Source of the DNA: Streptomyces longwoodensis
GTDB lineage: Bacteria; Actinomycetota; Actinomycetes; Streptomycetales; Streptomycetaceae
Direction: 5' to 3'
Assembly: GCF_001514125.1 (NCBI RefSeq)
Contig: NZ_KQ948552.1
Span: 423,401 to 487,400 of the forward strand
Length of the DNA: 64,000 nt
Shown one piece after another: positions 1 to 9,440 of this stretch (position 1 is the stretch's first letter; each line of letters begins with the position of its first letter). The position numbers and the translations under genes are program-made. The notes under the pieces are model-generated. The model was not told the DNA's origin. It ran no database searches and saw only the letters and a program-made list of their open reading frames with translations.

Positions 1-645
1 CTGCTCACCGCCCTGGGCGTGGGCGGTCTCGCGGTCGCGCTCGCGCTGCAGGACACGCTCGCCAACCTCTTCGCGGGCATCCACATCCTCGCCTCCAAGA
101 CCGTGCAGCCCGGCGACTACATCAAGCTGAGCAGCGGCGAGGAGGGGTACGTCGAGGACATCAACTGGCGCCAGACCACGGTGCGGGCGCTGTCCAACAA
201 CCTGATCGTGATCCCCAACGGGCAGCTCGCCAAGGCGAACATGACCAACTTCATGCGCCCCGAGCAGCAGCTGACGATCCTGGTGCAGGTGGGCGTCGCC
301 TACGACAGCGACCTGGAGCACGTGGAGAAGGTGACCACCGACGTGGTCGCCGAGGTGATGACCGAGATCAGCGGCGCGGTCCCCGACCACGAGCCGGCGG
401 TGCGCTTCCACACCTTCGGCGACTCCCGGATCGGCTTCACCGTGATCCTGGGCGTGGGCGAGTTCAGCGACCAGTACCGGATCAAGCACGAGTTCATCAA
501 GCGCCTGCACAAGCGCTACCGCGCCGAGGGCATCCGCATCCCGGCCCCGGCCCGCAACGTCACGCTCCAGCAGGGCGCGGTGCCGTCCATCCCGCACCAG
601 CGCACCGGTGACGGCCTGGCGGCCGACCCCGCGTTCGGGGGCTGA
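1..645 (+). CDS. MscS-family mechanosensitive ion channel (5'-truncated by window edge)
   Basis: This is the C-terminal 214 codons of a small-conductance mechanosensitive channel; the start lies outside the window. The visible part begins in the pore helix (LTALGVGGLAVALALQD) and continues into the MscS beta domain, with the family-typical segments VQPGDYIKL, GYVEDINWRQT and NNLIVIPNGQL. A C-terminal alpha/beta domain follows. Such channels sit in the cytoplasmic membrane and open when tension rises on hypo-osmotic shock. The reading frame is open from base 1, so the first GTG (base 19) is internal. A downstream gene follows after 37 nt on the same strand, but nothing suggests a shared function. 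Confidence 0.9.
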   Translation: MLTALGVGGLAVALALQDTLANLFAGIHILASKTVQPGDYIKLSSGEEGYVEDINWRQTTVRALSNNLIVIPNGQLAKANMTNFMRPEQQLTILVQVGVAYDSDLEHVEKVTTDVVAEVMTEISGAVPDHEPAVRFHTFGDSRIGFTVILGVGEFSDQYRIKHEFIKRLHKRYRAEGIRIPAPARNVTLQQGAVPSIPHQRTGDGLAADPAFGG

Positions 646-682
646 CCGGTCCACGCGCGCGGCGCCGTACGCTGGGAGGACC

Positions 683-1123
683 ATGAGCTCCTCCCCCGAC
701 GTCCCGCCGCCCGCCTCGGTCCGCGCGCTCGACGATCGGCTGGACGCGATCGCGCGCCGGCCGTTCCGGGCGCGGTTCCGGCTGGCCGGGCGGGAGCGGG
801 CCCTCGCCGTGGAGCGCGGGCCCGCCACGATCCGGTGGCACGCCTACGACCTGCTGGCCCGCCGGCTGGCCCCCGCCGAGCCGTACAAGGACGGCAAGCA
901 GACCCCGTACCGCGGTCATCCGGTGTTCGTCGCCCAGCACGCCACCGCGACCTGCTGCCGCGGTTGCCTCCAGCGGTGGCACGGCATCCCGAAGGGACGG
1001 GAGCTGAGCCGCGCCGAGCACGTGTACGCGGTGCAGGTGATCTGCCGCTGGATCGAGCGGGAACTCACCCGGGGCGGGGCCGGCGACGGGGCGGACGGGG
1101 TCTCCCCCGCCCGCCCGGTGTGA
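683..1123 (+). CDS. DUF4186 family protein
   Basis: A 146-residue soluble protein that I assign to DUF4186 from its core: conserved WHAYDLLARRLAP, then YKDGKQTPYRGHPVFVAQHATATCC, a CRGCLQRWHGIPKGR block and a C-terminal amphipathic helix ending in WIERELTR. The Cys-Cys-x-x-Cys and His residues could bind metal, but this is inference. The function of the family is unknown to me. I chose ATG 683 because GGGAGG lies just before it; a longer in-frame GTG/ATG extension exists with no ribosome site. A TACGCT -10-like hexamer about 10 nt before the ATG suggests a very short leader. It converges with the M1 peptidase gene, with only 10 nt between the stops. Confidence 0.72.
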   Translation: MSSSPDVPPPASVRALDDRLDAIARRPFRARFRLAGRERALAVERGPATIRWHAYDLLARRLAPAEPYKDGKQTPYRGHPVFVAQHATATCCRGCLQRWHGIPKGRELSRAEHVYAVQVICRWIERELTRGGAGDGADGVSPARPV

Positions 1124-1133
1124 CCGGCTCAGG

Positions 1134-2678
1134 TCACAGCGTCGCCGAGTGGTCGTGGGGACGCGTGTCCCTGCGGCCGTGCGGGGTGGCCAGGGACGGC
1201 GTGACCGGTGCGACCGTCCAGTCCGGGTGGCCCGGCATGCGCGGCGTCGTCGTGCCGTACAGCCAGTCCTTCAGGAACCCGGACACGTCCTGGCCGGACA
1301 CCGCGCTGGCCACCTGGACGTAGTCCTCCGTGGACGCCGACGCGTTGCGGTACCGGTCCAGGAAGGCCCGCTCCACGGCGTGGAAGGCGTCCTCGCCGAT
1401 GAGCTGCCGCAGCGCGTACAGCACGAGCACGCCGCCCAGGTAGCGCTGCGACTCGAAGAGGTTCGCGGCGGTGGGCGCGGCGACCGGCCCCCAGTCGTGC
1501 CGCCACTGGTCGCCGCGCGCGTAGGTGTCCTTCATCCGGGCCTCGAGGCTGGTCAGGCCCAGGGAGTCCGGCCAGCCGCGCTCGTAGCGGTACAGCAGCC
1601 CGTAGAAGTCGGCGTGGCCCTCGTTGATCCACAGGTCGGCCCAGGTCGCGGGCGAGACGCTGTTGCCGAAGTAGGAGTGGACCAGCTCGTGCATCATGTG
1701 CGAGCCGATCTTCTTCTCCTCCTGGAGGAGGAAGTTCGGCCGGTAGATCGTCAGGGTCTGGGTCTCCAGGCCGGTGAAGTCGAACGGCTCCGCCAGGTCG
1801 GAGTTGCACGGCAGCAGCCCGTACGTCTCGAACGGGAACGCGCCGAGGCGCCCCTCGATCCACTCCACCAGGCCGGGGGTGAGGGACAGCGCGGGCTCCA
1901 GGGCCTCGGCCCGTGCCTTCGGTACGACGTCCCGCAGCGGCAGCCCGTGCGGCCCGCTCCGCTCCTTGACGACGTAGTCGCCGACGGTGATCTGCACCAG
2001 CTCGGTCGCGAGGGGCGAGCGGGACCGGTACGTGACGGCCGTCCGCCCGTCGGGCAGCCGCTCGGTGCGCGTGCGCGTGCCGCTGGCGACGGCGGTCAGA
2101 CCGTCCGGGACGGTGAGGCGGAAGGTGAAGTCCGCCTTGTCGGAGGGGTGGTCGTTGCAGGGGAAGACGGTGTGCGCCAGGTTCGGCTGGCAGGCCACCG
2201 CGAAGCCGTCCGGGGTGGGCACCCAGCCCGTGTACGGCAGGGCGCGGCGCGGGTCGGCGCCGTACGCGACGCAGACGGTGACGTGGGCGCGGGCGGGCAG
2301 CCGGCGCTCCGGGGTGATCCTCAGCTTCTCGTCGGCCTGCTCGAAGGCGGCCGTGCGGCCGTCGACGCGCACCGACCGCACGTCCAGGCCGAGGGCGTCC
2401 AGGGAGAAGCGGCTGAGCGCCCGGGTGGTGCGCACCCGCAGCGTCGCCGTGGCCTCCACCAGGGCGGTCGTGGGGTCGAAGGCGAGGTCGAGGTGGTAGG
2501 CGCCGACGCGGTAGCCGTCGTTGCCGAGCGTGGGGTAGACGGGGTCGCCGAGGGTCTCCGGGCCCGGGGCGGGGCCGTCGCCGGTCCCCGCCGCGTACGC
2601 GCTCCTGCCCCCGGCCAGGACCGCGGTGGCGCCGATGAGGGCGGCCGCCGGTCCGGTCACTCTGCTGCGATATCTCAT
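1134..2678 (-). CDS. Secreted M1-family zinc metallopeptidase
   Basis: A 514-residue exported peptidase. An N-terminal signal peptide starts MRYRSRVTGPAAALIG and has a hydrophobic core and an A-x-A-like cleavage region near residue 30. A beta-rich M1 N-terminal domain follows, then the catalytic gluzincin domain with HELVH at about residues 330-334. The third zinc ligand is in WINEGH, with Glu about residue 353, 19 residues after the second His, as expected for M1. The exopeptidase GxMEN motif is not obvious; the equivalent region reads ETQTLTIY, so substrate specificity may differ from classical aminopeptidase N. The start at 2678 follows GGAAG about 8 nt upstream; a 23-codon upstream extension has no good ribosome site. 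Confidence 0.85.
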   Translation of the reverse strand: MRYRSRVTGPAAALIGATAVLAGGRSAYAAGTGDGPAPGPETLGDPVYPTLGNDGYRVGAYHLDLAFDPTTALVEATATLRVRTTRALSRFSLDALGLDVRSVRVDGRTAAFEQADEKLRITPERRLPARAHVTVCVAYGADPRRALPYTGWVPTPDGFAVACQPNLAHTVFPCNDHPSDKADFTFRLTVPDGLTAVASGTRTRTERLPDGRTAVTYRSRSPLATELVQITVGDYVVKERSGPHGLPLRDVVPKARAEALEPALSLTPGLVEWIEGRLGAFPFETYGLLPCNSDLAEPFDFTGLETQTLTIYRPNFLLQEEKKIGSHMMHELVHSYFGNSVSPATWADLWINEGHADFYGLLYRYERGWPDSLGLTSLEARMKDTYARGDQWRHDWGPVAAPTAANLFESQRYLGGVLVLYALRQLIGEDAFHAVERAFLDRYRNASASTEDYVQVASAVSGQDVSGFLKDWLYGTTTPRMPGHPDWTVAPVTPSLATPHGRRDTRPHDHSATL

Positions 2679-2749
2679 GGTCCGCTTCCGTCGGGGCGGC
2701 CGGGTGGTCACGCCGGCCGCCGTCCACTGGTGACGATCACCCTCCATGA

Positions 2750-5074
<2,325 letters not shown>

Positions 5075-5079
5075 CGCCG

Positions 5080-5104
5080 GCGCCCCGCGGCTCCCGCGGG
5101 GCGC
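5080..5104 (+). terminator. Intrinsic-type hairpin after icd
   Basis: A perfect 11-bp stem (5080-5090 with 5094-5104) closes over a 3-nt loop 5 nt after the icd stop. There is no T tract, which is normal in GC-rich actinobacteria. It is the likely terminator of icd. Confidence 0.75.
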
Positions 5105-5115
5105 CCCTCGTGCCC

Positions 5116-5142
5116 GCCCCGGCCGGACCTCCCGGCCGGGGC
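5116..5142 (+). terminator. Second hairpin after icd
   Basis: A second perfect 11-bp stem (5116-5126 with 5132-5142, 5-nt loop) follows the first by 11 nt, giving a tandem terminator between icd and the amidohydrolase gene. Confidence 0.6.
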
Positions 5143-5198
5143 GGTCGCGCGTCCGCCCCTCCCGATCCCTCACCCGCCCCGTCCCCCGGAGCCGCCGT

Positions 5199-5999
5199 AT
5201 GAGCCCTGCCGTGCCGTCGTTCGAGCTGCTGCCCGGAGCCGGGACGTCACCCGTGATCCTGCACGTCCCGCACGCGGCGCGGGCGGTGCCGCCCGAGGTG
5301 CGCGCCGGGATCGTGCTCGACGACCGCGCGCTGGAACGGGAGCTGGACCACATCGTCGACGCGCACACCGCCGAGCTGGCCGAACGGGCCGCCGGGCTGG
5401 CGCGGGTCGTGCCGTGGCGGTTCGTGAACCGGCTCTCCCGGCTGGTCGTCGACCCCGAGCGCTTCCCCGACGAGCGTGAGGAGATGCTCGCCGTGGGCAT
5501 GGGGGCGGTGTACACGCGGACCACGCACCGCGAGGTGCTGCGCGCTGCGGGGACCGACCCGGGACCGCTGGTCGAGCGGTACTTCGCGCCGTACGCGCGG
5601 GCCATGACCGAGGCCGTGGCCGACCGGCTCGCGGCGGCCGGCCGGGCCGTGATCGTCGACGTGCACTCCTACCCGACCCGGCCGCTCCCCTACGAGCTGC
5701 ACGGCCAGGGCCCGCGGCCCGCGATCTGCCTGGGCACCGACGCCTTCCACACCCCCGGGCCGCTGCTCGCCGCCGCGCGGGAGGCGTTCGGCGCGTGGGG
5801 CGACGTGGGCCTGGACAGCCCGTTCAGCGGGACGTACGTACCGCTGGAGTACTACGGGTCGGACGCCCGGGTGCGGGCCCTGATGGTGGAGATCCGGCGC
5901 GACACCTACATGACCGAGCCGGGCGGCCCGGCGGGCCCGGGCCTGGAGCGGCTGGCGGAGTCCCTGGCGGCGCTGGTGGACGCGGCCGGGGCGCTGTAG
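5199..5999 (+). CDS. N-formylglutamate amidohydrolase family protein
   Basis: A 266-residue cytosolic hydrolase of the FGase family, which removes formyl groups from N-formylglutamate or related N-acyl amino acids. Seen in the sequence: SPVILHVPHAARAVP near the N-terminus, NRLSRLVVDPERFPDE, AVIVDVHSYPTRPLPYE with Asp-x-His as likely metal ligands, and LMVEIRRDTYM near the end. GGAG lies 8 nt before ATG 5199. No histidine-utilisation genes surround it, so a stand-alone deformylase role is as likely as participation in the hut pathway. The assignment to family is firm; the substrate is not. Confidence 0.85.
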   Translation: MSPAVPSFELLPGAGTSPVILHVPHAARAVPPEVRAGIVLDDRALERELDHIVDAHTAELAERAAGLARVVPWRFVNRLSRLVVDPERFPDEREEMLAVGMGAVYTRTTHREVLRAAGTDPGPLVERYFAPYARAMTEAVADRLAAAGRAVIVDVHSYPTRPLPYELHGQGPRPAICLGTDAFHTPGPLLAAAREAFGAWGDVGLDSPFSGTYVPLEYYGSDARVRALMVEIRRDTYMTEPGGPAGPGLERLAESLAALVDAAGAL

Positions 6000-6044
6000 G
6001 GGCTTCGCCGTCCGGCCGGGGGGCCGCCCCACAGCCGTACGGTG

Positions 6045-6425
6045 CTAGTCGGCCGGCACGGTGAGCACCACGGTGTCGCCACCCGTCACGGCGAAGGTGC
6101 CGTTCTGGCCGGCGGCGACCGTGTCGCTGTGGACGACCGTGCCCGACGCGGTCCTCTCCGTCAGCGTGAGGGTCCGGTTCGTGAGATTGGTGACCGCGAA
6201 CTGGGTGGCCCCGGCCTGGACCCCGTCGCCCTGTTCGGCGATGCCCGGCAGGAACACGAAGGTCTGCAGGCTCACCAGGATGCCCGTGGCGCCCTTCTGG
6301 ACGATGAGCACGTCCCCGGTGGCGGCCGCCGCCGGGGACGCCGAGGCCGCGACGGCGCCGGCCCCCGCCAGCAGTGCGAGGACGGCTGCGACCGCGGCGC
6401 GGCGTCTGCCGGTGGTGATCCCCAT
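6045..6425 (-). CDS. Small secreted protein of unknown function
   Basis: A 126-residue protein with a clear signal peptide: a basic start (MGITTGRRR), a hydrophobic core AAVAAVLALLAGAGAVAAS and an SPAAAA cleavage site near residue 35. The mature ~90 residues are rich in Thr, Val and Gly and have alternating beta-strand character (FAVTNLTNRTLTLTE; GTFAVTGGDTVVLTV). They hold no Cys, so this is probably a small extracellular beta-sandwich. GGGGAAGAA lies just before ATG 6425. I do not recognise the family. It lies between the amidohydrolase and the sigma-factor operon and shares no obvious operon with either. Confidence 0.7.
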   Translation of the reverse strand: MGITTGRRRAAVAAVLALLAGAGAVAASASPAAAATGDVLIVQKGATGILVSLQTFVFLPGIAEQGDGVQAGATQFAVTNLTNRTLTLTERTASGTVVHSDTVAAGQNGTFAVTGGDTVVLTVPAD

Positions 6426-6567
6426 CGTTCTTCCCCTCCCTGTCGTACCGGGCCCCCGGAGGACACCGGCCGTGGCGCCGAGCCTCGCGCGCCGACGCCG
6501 CGTCCCGGAAGGGGCGCAACGGGGCGTGCGCGGGCACGCGGACGGCGCGAGGGGTGCCTGAACCGGC

Positions 6568-7089
6568 TCAGGCGCGGAGCCACTCCGTCACGACCGTCTC
6601 GTCGCCCGTGCGCAGGCGCAGGGCGAACGGGCCGGCCGGTGGGGGGTCGCCGATGAAGCGGCCCAGGTCGTCGGCCGTGAGGCGGGCGCCGGCCTGGGGG
6701 CCGCTGAGCACCTCGATCGACGCCTCCTGCGGTGGCAGCAGCTGGCCCATCAGGCCGTGCGGGGTGACCTCCACGTCGACGGTCAGCTCGCCGGTGTGGA
6801 AGGTCAGCATCCGCGGCGGGTCCGCCACGCCCCGCACGGGGATGGCGTCCACCAGCGAGTCGAAGGTCAGCTCCGCGATCCGCGCGTCCAGGTCGTGCAG
6901 CGCGTAGGCCTCCACGGCGATCCGGCGCAGCTCGGGCGGCACCGGGTCCAGGATGGCGGCGGCCTGGCGCAGCTCGTCCTCCGTCCGGCCCTGCTCGGCG
7001 GCGTCCTCGTCGGCGGTGCCCCGGTCGAAGGGCCCCCCGTCGAAGAGCTCGCCGGAGCCGCCGGCCTCGTCGTCCCTCATGTCCTTCAC
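6568..7089 (-). CDS. Uncharacterised protein translationally coupled to the sigma factor
   Basis: A 173-residue soluble protein of unknown family. The start is taken as GTG 7089, because it overlaps the sigma-factor stop as GTGA and has GGGGAG a few nt upstream; ATG 7080 is possible but would place its purine run only 1 nt away. The first 45 residues are acidic and low-complexity (DDEAGGSGELFDGGPFD). A helical stretch then covers residues 45-85 (LRRIAVEAYALHDLDARIAEL). The C-terminal half is beta-rich (MLTFHTGELTVDVEVTP; GPFALRLRTGDETVVTEWLRA). No membrane segment is present. Tight coupling to a sigma factor next to a CHAT protease makes it a candidate anti-sigma factor, adaptor or protease substrate; this is inference only. 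Confidence 0.75.
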   Translation of the reverse strand: MKDMRDDEAGGSGELFDGGPFDRGTADEDAAEQGRTEDELRQAAAILDPVPPELRRIAVEAYALHDLDARIAELTFDSLVDAIPVRGVADPPRMLTFHTGELTVDVEVTPHGLMGQLLPPQEASIEVLSGPQAGARLTADDLGRFIGDPPPAGPFALRLRTGDETVVTEWLRA

Positions 7090-7661
7090 AACGCTCCCCG
7101 TGCGATGAGTCGGGCCCGCAGGCGGCGCAGACAGCGCTGCCGCATCGGGCCGATGCTGCCGACGGCGATGCCCAGCGCCGCGGACACCTCCTGGTAACTG
7201 GGCGGCGGCGAGGCGATCAGCACCCGCAGCAGTTGCCGGCAGCGCTCGCCCAGTGCCTCGAACTCCTGCCAGAGGAAGCGGACGCGCTCGCTCTGCGCGG
7301 CCGCCTCCTCGGAGTCCAGCACCGACTGCTCCGGTGTGCGGTCCTCGCTGACCCGGTCGAGCAACTGGGGGTCGTCCGTGGGGGTCAGCCGCTTGGCGCT
7401 CTTGATCACTTTCAGGCATTCGTGGCGCGTGGTGCTCGCCAGCCACGAACCCGCCTTGTCGGGTTCCCGGATGCGCCCCAGGTGCTGGGCGAACCGGAAC
7501 CACGCCGTCTGGTAGACCTCGTGCCCGTCGGCGTCGGACAGCCGGTGCGCGCGCACCACCGACCAGACCAGCGGGCTCAGCCCTTCCACCAGCGCCTTCC
7601 AGGCCGCCGCGTCGCCGTCGACGGCGGACTGGACGAGCGCGCCGACATCAGTACGGTCCAC
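7086..7661 (-). CDS. ECF-type sigma-70 family RNA polymerase sigma factor
   Basis: A 191-residue sigma factor with region 2 at about residues 20-85 (VWSVVRAHRLSDADGHEVYQ, then TAWFRFAQHL and GSWLASTTRHECLKVIK) and region 4 at about 125-185 (SYQEVSAALGIAVGSIG with RCLRRLRARL as the recognition end). It lacks region 1.1 and region 3, as ECF factors do. GTG 7661 follows GAGGGG. It lies 59 nt downstream of the subtilase gene on the same strand and overlaps the next gene by 4 nt. It therefore probably forms the operon subtilase - sigma - small protein. No membrane anti-sigma factor is encoded nearby, so control must come from something soluble. Confidence 0.9.
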   Translation of the reverse strand: MDRTDVGALVQSAVDGDAAAWKALVEGLSPLVWSVVRAHRLSDADGHEVYQTAWFRFAQHLGRIREPDKAGSWLASTTRHECLKVIKSAKRLTPTDDPQLLDRVSEDRTPEQSVLDSEEAAAQSERVRFLWQEFEALGERCRQLLRVLIASPPPSYQEVSAALGIAVGSIGPMRQRCLRRLRARLIARGAL

Positions 7662-7720
7662 GGCCCCACCCCTCGTGTACGGCCTGTCATCGTACGCCGT
7701 GGGCGGCGCCACGGCGGACC

Positions 7721-9151
7721 TCACAGGGTCCGCACGGGCCGCTGGACCGGCACCGGACGCCAGGTGGGCGGCCGCAGCGCCTGCACGTGCGCCCCGCGCA
7801 CCTCGGCGAACTCGGCGCACGAGTCGAGCAGTTGGCGGGCGGCCACCCGGGGGTCGCGCTCCTTGTGCGCCGTCATCCAGGAGGCGACCAGGCCGGCGGC
7901 CACCGGTGTCGCGAAGGACGTCCCGCTCCAGGAGGCCAGGCCGTCGAACGTCACCCGGTCCGGCTCGTCCGCGCTGCCGTCGTCGCTCAACACGCCGGTG
8001 TGGCGCGGGGACTGGCAGGTGCAGGTGTAGGTGAAGCCGTAGCGGCAGGCGTCGTACGTCGAGTGCTGGTAGACGTACGGCACGGGCGCGTCGAAGCCGG
8101 TGAGGGCGCTGACGAGGCGCTCCCCGGGGGCGTAGACGCGCACCCAGGGCCCGTGGTTGGAGAAGCAGGCGCCGAACTCGCCGTCGCCGCGCAGCGCGCC
8201 GACGGACAGGACGGCCTCGGCGTACTCGGGCAGGGCGGCGTAGGCGGCGGGCCAGAACGGGGTGGCGCTGGCGTTGTTGCCGGCGGCGGCCACCAGCAGG
8301 GTGCCGCGGTCGTTGAGCTCGCGCATGAAGGCGTCCAGGCCCAGCAGGCCGTCCACGCGCCCGTTGGAGGTGCCCGCGGAGAGGCTGAGGACGTCCGGCC
8401 AGCCGCCCTGCTCGACGGCGTCGAAGAGCTTGTCGCCGAACTCCGACTCCAGGATCGCCCCGGCGTCGTTGAGGGTGCCCCGGACGGTGACGTCCGTGTT
8501 GGGGGCGATGGCGGTGACGATGCCGGCGATGAACGTGCCGTGGCCGACGTACTGCTGGAGCACGCCGTCGTCGTCCCGCTCGCGGGTCTGGAGGTCGCCG
8601 TCGGTGTGGGCGAACTGCGGGTAGGAGCGGTAGTCGCTGGTCAGTCCGGTGTCGATCACCAGCACCTGCACCGCGCCGTCCGGGTCGTGGGCGCCCTCGG
8701 CGGCCGCGGGGTTGGGCGCCTCGGTGCGCGGGGCGGGCACGGGCTCGTCGCCCGGGCAGGCGTTGACCGCGATGGACACCACGTGGTTGCGGCTGACCAG
8801 GCGCCGGCCGGAGCGGCCCTCGGCCTGGCGCAGGGCGCGCAGCGCGCCCGCGACGGTGTGGTCGCCGCGCCGGTCGGTGTCGGACGGGTCGCCGACCTGG
8901 ATGCGGGTGATGCCGGAGCGGTTGGTCTCGGGGCCGGCGCGGCGCACGTGGTCGGCGACCAGCTCGGGTGCCTCGGTGAAGTGGGAGCGCACCGTGTCCT
9001 CCACGAGCGCGGCCTCCTCGCCGTCGCGGGCCAGCACCACGCCCCGCTCGTAGATGAACTCGGCGGAGTCGTCCGGACCCAGCGCCAGCGGCACACCCGG
9101 CAGTGCGCGCTGGATGTGGTCGAACTGCTCGTGGAATCGCTGTGGTGCCAT
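7721..9151 (-). CDS. Cytoplasmic S8 (subtilisin-like) serine protease
   Basis: A 476-residue subtilase with all three catalytic residues visible: Asp about 167 in VLVIDTGL, His about 204 in GHGTFIAGI, Ser about 412 in SGTSFATPVAAGL, plus the oxyanion Asn in AAAGNNAS. There is no signal peptide or membrane segment, so it should act inside the cell. That is unusual for S8 enzymes and typical of conflict or regulatory proteases. The ~150-residue N-terminal region is unassigned. A Cys-rich insert (CRYGFTYTCTCQS) before the Ser block may be structural. GGGGGAGGA precedes ATG 9151. It diverges from the TPR-CHAT gene. Confidence 0.9.
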   Translation of the reverse strand: MAPQRFHEQFDHIQRALPGVPLALGPDDSAEFIYERGVVLARDGEEAALVEDTVRSHFTEAPELVADHVRRAGPETNRSGITRIQVGDPSDTDRRGDHTVAGALRALRQAEGRSGRRLVSRNHVVSIAVNACPGDEPVPAPRTEAPNPAAAEGAHDPDGAVQVLVIDTGLTSDYRSYPQFAHTDGDLQTRERDDDGVLQQYVGHGTFIAGIVTAIAPNTDVTVRGTLNDAGAILESEFGDKLFDAVEQGGWPDVLSLSAGTSNGRVDGLLGLDAFMRELNDRGTLLVAAAGNNASATPFWPAAYAALPEYAEAVLSVGALRGDGEFGACFSNHGPWVRVYAPGERLVSALTGFDAPVPYVYQHSTYDACRYGFTYTCTCQSPRHTGVLSDDGSADEPDRVTFDGLASWSGTSFATPVAAGLVASWMTAHKERDPRVAARQLLDSCAEFAEVRGAHVQALRPPTWRPVPVQRPVRTL

Positions 9152-9303
9152 CGCGTGGTCCTCCCCCTGAGGCGGTGGTTGTCATTCAGAGCCGCGGAAC
9201 CGCCGCCTGATACAGGTGGTGCGACGGTACGGCGGGGTGGTGCGGTTCCCGGCGCGCGCCCCGGTCGCCGTACGGAACGCCCGCCGCGCACCCCGGCCAC
9301 CGC

Positions 9304-9405
9304 ACGAACGCCCGCCACGGGCACCGTACGCCGTACGAACCGGTGCGGATCGGGCCCGCACCGTGAAGATCCGGCACGAACCGGCAGGGATCCGGCACGA
9401 ACCGG
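9304..9405 (+). repeat. Iterated ACGAACCGG elements in the subtilase/CHAT divergent promoter region
   Basis: ACGAACCGG occurs at 9335-9343, 9376-9384 and 9397-9405, and a shorter ACGAACG at 9304-9310. The last two copies belong to a 17-bp exact direct repeat starting at 9368 and 9389. The spacings are 31, 41 and 21 bp, close to whole helical turns, so the sites would face one side of the DNA. The array ends against the -35-like element of the CHAT promoter. This looks like an operator array for a regulator of the island. Confidence 0.6.
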
Positions 9406-9433
9406 TGTGACCGCCTCCGCAGGCCGTTACCAT
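9406..9433 (+). promoter_or_regulatory. Putative promoter giving a leaderless CHAT transcript
   Basis: A -10-like TACCAT (9428-9433) lies 7 nt before GTG 9441, with TGTGAC (9406-9411) 16 bp upstream as a weak -35. There is no Shine-Dalgarno sequence before the GTG. This geometry predicts that transcription starts at the start codon itself. Confidence 0.5.
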
Positions 9434-9440
9434 CCTTCGA

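Noticed and set aside
1134..2747. Upstream start (2747) for the M1 peptidase
   Set aside because: It would put 23 charged residues before the signal peptide and lacks a ribosome site; ATG 2678 has one.
9368..9405. 17-bp direct repeats considered as attachment site or transposon scar
   Set aside because: No integrase or transposase is nearby, and the copies lie in a promoter with helical spacing, so an operator is simpler.
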